Below are positions 6,007 through 8,342 of a stretch of DNA of 8,342 nucleotides, piece after piece. How positions within the stretch are numbered: the first letter of the stretch is position 1; each line of letters begins with the position of its first letter. Location: positions 1 through 8,342 of the forward strand of contig CAIPFW010000231.1 in assembly GCA_903864455.1 (NCBI GenBank), in the 5' to 3' direction. The notes under the pieces were generated by a model, which made no database searches, had not been told where the DNA came from, and saw only the letters and a program-made list of their open reading frames with translations. The position numbers and the translations under genes were made by a program. Source of the DNA: an uncultured Anaplasmataceae bacterium (GTDB lineage: Bacteria; Pseudomonadota; Alphaproteobacteria; Rickettsiales; CAIPFW01).

Positions 6007-6510
6007 ATGATACAAGCTATATTGAAAGTTGCTGAAAGAACCACAGCGAGAAAAACAACCACTAAAGTGACAAAAAAACCGACAACCGCTAAAAATAAAT
6101 CAGTCTCATCTTTAAGAATTGTCCATGCTAAAAAGCCAGTTGCAAAAAAAACGACAACAAAAACTTCGATGCCAAAAAAAACTAAAAGCACGATAAAAAA
6201 TTCTTCAAAAATTTTTCACAATCAATATATTGGGAAAAAAACTTTACACGAAGAAGCTGTAAGAAAAATAGAGCAAATTTGGAGAATACTTTCTGAGCAT
6301 ACGAAATTATTGAAAAAAACAACGAAAAAACCTGCAATGAAAAAACAACCAGCAAAAGTGAATATGAGATCTGAGATGAGATCGATGATTGAAAAAACAA
6401 GGGCGGTAAGACCAAATACAAGAAAAACAGATAATAAAAAAATTGAGAATAAAAATTCAACTCGAATTGAGAAAAAAACTCTAGCAAGAAGAGTGATGAG
6501 AAAAGCTTAA
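6007..6510 (+). CDS. Lys/Thr/Arg-rich histone-H1-like basic protein
   Basis: The 167-residue product contains about 36 Lys, 14 Arg and 23 Thr against only 10 acidic residues, a net charge near +40. The N-terminal third (about 10-66) and the C-terminal part (about 103-165) are low-complexity, with repeated TKK, TTK, AKKP and KKPA units like the tails of bacterial histone-H1-like proteins. Between them lies a more ordinary segment, IFHNQYIGKKTLHEEAVRKI and onward to about residue 100, that could form a helix with a hydrophobic face. By analogy with H1-like proteins it may bind and compact nucleic acid, but no specific family is recognised and a ribosome-associated role is equally possible. The start is the first ATG of the frame; no Shine-Dalgarno is seen. 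Long membrane-like frames on the opposite strand are by-products of the A-rich lysine and threonine codons. It converges with tpiA across two bases. Confidence 0.65.
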   Translation: MIQAILKVAERTTARKTTTKVTKKPTTAKNKSVSSLRIVHAKKPVAKKTTTKTSMPKKTKSTIKNSSKIFHNQYIGKKTLHEEAVRKIEQIWRILSEHTKLLKKTTKKPAMKKQPAKVNMRSEMRSMIEKTRAVRPNTRKTDNKKIENKNSTRIEKKTLARRVMRKA

Positions 6511-6512
6511 CT

Positions 6513-7241
6513 TTATGCCAGTTTTTCTATAATATTATTCAAAGCTTGTAAGTCCAGACTTACTTTTCCAATCAAAACTCCATCGCAGACTTTGATGATA
6601 TTTGAAAAATTCTCATCATTCACAGAGCCGCCATAAATCACTGAAATATTTTTATTCTCGATATTTCGATTTTTAAAAATATTTTTAATCTGTGAAATGT
6701 TGCTCTCTATCGAATCAATTGAATCGCTCATTCCCGACCCAATTGAAAACTCAGGTTCGTATGCAATAATCAAGTCTTTTGAGAATTTATGATTCAAGAA
6801 ATCATTAATAATGTTCGCTATATATTGCTTATCTTCTTTGAAGGAATAGACGCAAACGATTGGAATCAAGCTACATTCAAAGGCTTTATCCATTTTTTTT
6901 AAAATCATATCCTCGTTTTCATGAAAATATTTTCTTCTCTCCGAATGACCTAGAATCATATATTTGACACCGATTTCTTGTAGCATTTTCGCACTTATTT
7001 CACCTGTATAAGAGCCTGAAGTCTCAAAAGCGCAATTCTGCCCCCCTATCGAATATATCTTATTCTCAAAATCAAAAATATTTGAAAGAATGATAGGTGG
7101 ACAAAGTATAATCTGAAAATTATGATTTATTTTTTCTCGCTCATCATGGTCGATATTATTCAATCGCTCTTTGACTTGCATTGCGTATTTTTTATCACCA
7201 TTCATTTTCCAATTAAAAATTAGAAATTTTTTGTTATTCAT
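6513..7241 (-). CDS. tpiA: Triosephosphate isomerase
   Basis: TpiA interconverts dihydroxyacetone phosphate and glyceraldehyde 3-phosphate in the cytoplasm. At 242 residues it is slightly shorter than the usual 250. The active-site set is complete: FNWKMNG (9-15) gives Asn10 and Lys12, MILGHSERR (95-103) gives the electrophile His99, and AYEPEFSIGSG (160-170) gives the catalytic base Glu162. GGQN (67-70) and YGGSV (203-207) are also in place. Two substrate-contacting loops are unusual. The flexible loop 6 reads PEFSIGSG instead of the common PVWAIGTG, with Phe for the hinge Trp. The last phosphate-binding turn reads LIGKVSLD (223-230) where most enzymes have a Gly-Gly pair. The ATG at 7241 lies five bases after the pyrB stop, so the two genes should be co-transcribed. 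No strong ribosome binding site is present, so coupling to pyrB translation is likely. Confidence 0.93.
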   Translation of the reverse strand: MNNKKFLIFNWKMNGDKKYAMQVKERLNNIDHDEREKINHNFQIILCPPIILSNIFDFENKIYSIGGQNCAFETSGSYTGEISAKMLQEIGVKYMILGHSERRKYFHENEDMILKKMDKAFECSLIPIVCVYSFKEDKQYIANIINDFLNHKFSKDLIIAYEPEFSIGSGMSDSIDSIESNISQIKNIFKNRNIENKNISVIYGGSVNDENFSNIIKVCDGVLIGKVSLDLQALNNIIEKLA

Positions 7242-7246
7242 TTTGA

Positions 7247-8185
7247 TTACTTATTATCCAAATATAATTTTTCTATTATAGCTTGCCTCATCGCAACACC
7301 ACAAGAAACTTGCTGAAAAATTAAACTATATTTTTCATCATCTGCAAGCTGTGGGGAAAGCTCAACACCTCTATTAATTGGACCGGGATGCATAATTTTT
7401 ACATCTTTTTTTGCTAATTTTATATTTTCATGATTTAAGGAATAAAAATTCTTAAATTCATCAAACACTCCTGAAGATGAAGATTGAGAATTTACATATT
7501 CCTTTTTGAATCTTAAAGAGATTATCAAATCGGCATCTCGAATTCCTTCGTTTAAATTGTAATGATAAAACAAATCATCATACAATCCACGATAATCGCA
7601 TGAAAACTCAGGAGGAGCGATTAAATGCACGTTTTTTATTCCAAGAATTTTATACAATTTGATGTGCGAATGAGCGACACGACTATGCTTTATGTCACCA
7701 AAAATTACTATTTTTAAATTTTTCAAATTCTCTATCGTGCAATTAAAATGGTTCAAAATTGTCAACAAATCTCCCAGAGCCTGTGTTGGATGCTCGTTTA
7801 CTCCATCACCACCGTTCAAAATTTTTGTATTTGGAAAATTTGACAGATGCTTTGCACAAATATGAGGAGTCATGTTTTCAGAATGTCTCATTGCTATAAA
7901 ATTTGCACCCATTGCACTTAAATTTTTTATAGTATCGATTTCAGTTTCACCCTTATTCTTCGATGAAGATTGCATATTTAGATTTATAACGGAAGCACCT
8001 AATTTTGTCGCAGCAACATTAAAAGAGCTGATAGTTCGAGTAGAGTCTTCAAAAAAAACATTGAAAAAAATCTGATTTTTCAGTAAATCAGAGAAAGTTT
8101 TTTGATGAAGGTAATAATCCCCGCGTTCAACTAATTTTACTATTTCTGAATTTTTTAAATCTTCTATGGAGAGAAAATGCTTCAT
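7247..8185 (-). CDS. pyrB: Aspartate carbamoyltransferase catalytic subunit
   Basis: PyrB condenses carbamoyl phosphate with L-aspartate, the first committed step of pyrimidine synthesis. From the chosen start the protein is 312 residues, matching the roughly 310 usual for the family. Conserved elements are FFEDSTRT (44-51), SSSKNKGET (73-81) with Lys78, AMRHS (98-102), GDGVNEHPTQAL (126-137) with His132, GDIKHSRVAHS (163-173), SLRFKKE (223-229) and HPGPINRGVEL (266-276). The residue after STRT is Ile rather than Arg, and the usual RxQxER is RFKKEY; both should be tolerable variants. The start at MKHFLSIEDL was preferred over an upstream in-frame TTG at 8239. That TTG is part of the -35 hexamer, and the extra 18 residues have no family counterpart. 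It heads a two-gene unit with tpiA. No regulatory-subunit gene (pyrI) is adjacent. Confidence 0.93.
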   Translation of the reverse strand: MKHFLSIEDLKNSEIVKLVERGDYYLHQKTFSDLLKNQIFFNVFFEDSTRTISSFNVAATKLGASVINLNMQSSSKNKGETEIDTIKNLSAMGANFIAMRHSENMTPHICAKHLSNFPNTKILNGGDGVNEHPTQALGDLLTILNHFNCTIENLKNLKIVIFGDIKHSRVAHSHIKLYKILGIKNVHLIAPPEFSCDYRGLYDDLFYHYNLNEGIRDADLIISLRFKKEYVNSQSSSSGVFDEFKNFYSLNHENIKLAKKDVKIMHPGPINRGVELSPQLADDEKYSLIFQQVSCGVAMRQAIIEKLYLDNK

Positions 8186-8210
8186 CTTATTTTGTATAAA
8201 AATTATGCAA

Positions 8211-8239
8211 ATTATATTATGAATTTGATGATTTATCAA
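8211..8239 (-). promoter_or_regulatory. Sigma70-type promoter of pyrB-tpiA
   Basis: On the minus strand TTGATA (8234-8239) and a perfect TATAAT (8211-8216) are separated by 17 bases. Transcription would start near 8204, leaving a leader of about 19 bases before the ATG at 8185. This is the best promoter match in the window, and it fixes the pyrB start, because an initiation codon at 8239 would be upstream of the transcript. Confidence 0.75.
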
Positions 8240-8249
8240 GAATTGCTTG

Positions 8250-8265
8250 AGGCTTTAAAAAGCCT
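8250..8265. repeat. Short palindrome upstream of pyrB
   Basis: AGGCTTT (8250-8256) and AAAGCCT (8259-8265) are perfect inverted arms around AA, just upstream of the pyrB -35 box. It overlaps the end of the small frame at 8255-8320. There is no T-run after it on the minus strand, so a terminator is doubtful; it could be an operator or a weak hairpin. Confidence 0.5.
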
Positions 8266-8320
8266 TTCGTTTAAAAAGGTGATGTATTTTATAAATCGCT
8301 TCAAATATTAAACCCATCAT
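8255..8320 (-). CDS. Possible 21-residue small ORF upstream of pyrB
   Basis: Reading on the minus strand from ATG at 8318-8320, the frame encodes MMGLIFEAIYKIHHLFKRKA plus Phe and stops with TAA at 8255-8257. AAGGGG (8325-8330) lies four bases before the first ATG, one of the few Shine-Dalgarno-like stretches in the window. The predicted peptide has a hydrophobic N-terminal half and a basic end, as small membrane-associated peptides do. Its stop falls inside the palindrome at 8250-8265. It lies upstream of the pyrB promoter, so it would need its own promoter beyond the window edge. It could equally be chance in AT-rich DNA. Confidence 0.22.
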   Translation of the reverse strand: MMGLIFEAIYKIHHLFKRKAF

Positions 8321-8342
8321 ATTTCCCCTTAAATAAAAAATC

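Noticed and set aside
5988..6191. Hydrophobic, membrane-like frame on the minus strand opposite the basic protein
   Set aside because: It is the complement of Lys- and Thr-rich codons, which produces Phe, Leu and Val runs. No start context or family match is seen.
6182..6487. Second Phe/Leu/Ser-rich minus-strand frame opposite the basic protein
   Set aside because: Same cause: the antisense of AAA/AAG-rich codons. The plus-strand frame has its own start, stop and consistent composition.
5247..6510. Acetyltransferase plus basic protein as a GNAT/RHH toxin-antitoxin pair
   Set aside because: The genes are divergent rather than in an operon, and the basic protein has no ribbon-helix-helix-like domain and is far too basic and long for an antitoxin.
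7872..8075. Plus-strand frame inside pyrB
   Set aside because: It lies across the STRT and SSSKNKGET active-site motifs of PyrB on the other strand, so it is a shadow.
8186..8239. Eighteen-residue N-terminal extension of PyrB starting at a TTG
   Set aside because: The TTG is part of the -35 hexamer TTGATA, so the transcript would start after it. The added residues have no counterpart in the family, while the ATG at 8185 gives the normal length.

Overview
The window looks like a stretch of a small, AT-rich bacterial chromosome. The coding sequences lean heavily on A/T-ending codons, gaps are short, and there are almost no convincing Shine-Dalgarno sites. The gene mix is a POT-type peptide importer, a lone Mrp/Nuo-type antiporter subunit, a quinone oxidoreductase, triosephosphate isomerase and aspartate carbamoyltransferase, together with fragments of IS5-family transposases. 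This would fit an intracellular alphaproteobacterium of the Rickettsiales type, outside the genus Rickettsia, which lacks de novo pyrimidine synthesis. That placement is inference from gene content and composition and is not proven by any marker gene here.

Layout. Bases 1-115 are the 3' end of an IS5-family transposase entering from the left, with a strong inverted repeat inside it. A POT/PTR2-family transporter follows (198-1604, +). The 354-base gap after it contains a degraded IS5-type transposase tail on the minus strand (about 1649-1735) and a good sigma70-type promoter (1903-1931). That promoter drives a MrpD/NuoN-like membrane subunit (1959-3434, +) and probably an alpha/beta hydrolase 34 bases downstream (3469-4164, +). 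A zinc-free quinone oxidoreductase (4237-5244, +) meets a GNAT-like acetyltransferase (5247-5819, -) tail to tail with only two bases between. A divergent intergenic region leads to a very basic histone-H1-like protein (6007-6510, +). That gene again meets, tail to tail across two bases, a pyrB-tpiA operon on the minus strand (8185 down to 6513) with a clear promoter at 8211-8239.

How the genes work together. Only pyrB and tpiA form an evident co-transcribed pair, joined by a 5-base gap. PyrB commits carbamoyl phosphate and aspartate to pyrimidine synthesis. TpiA interconverts the triose phosphates that feed phospholipid and central carbon metabolism. The remaining genes look like independent units. 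The POT gene lies between two IS5-type fragments in opposite orientation, which suggests the locus was rearranged or acquired by insertion sequences.

No CRISPR array, tRNA, rRNA, toxin-antitoxin pair or recognisable defence system is visible. The points most worth a second look are the altered proton-coupling residues in the POT transporter, the missing TM8 lysine in the antiporter-like subunit, the unusual substrate loops of TpiA, the basic DNA-binding-like protein, and the non-ATG start of the acetyltransferase.
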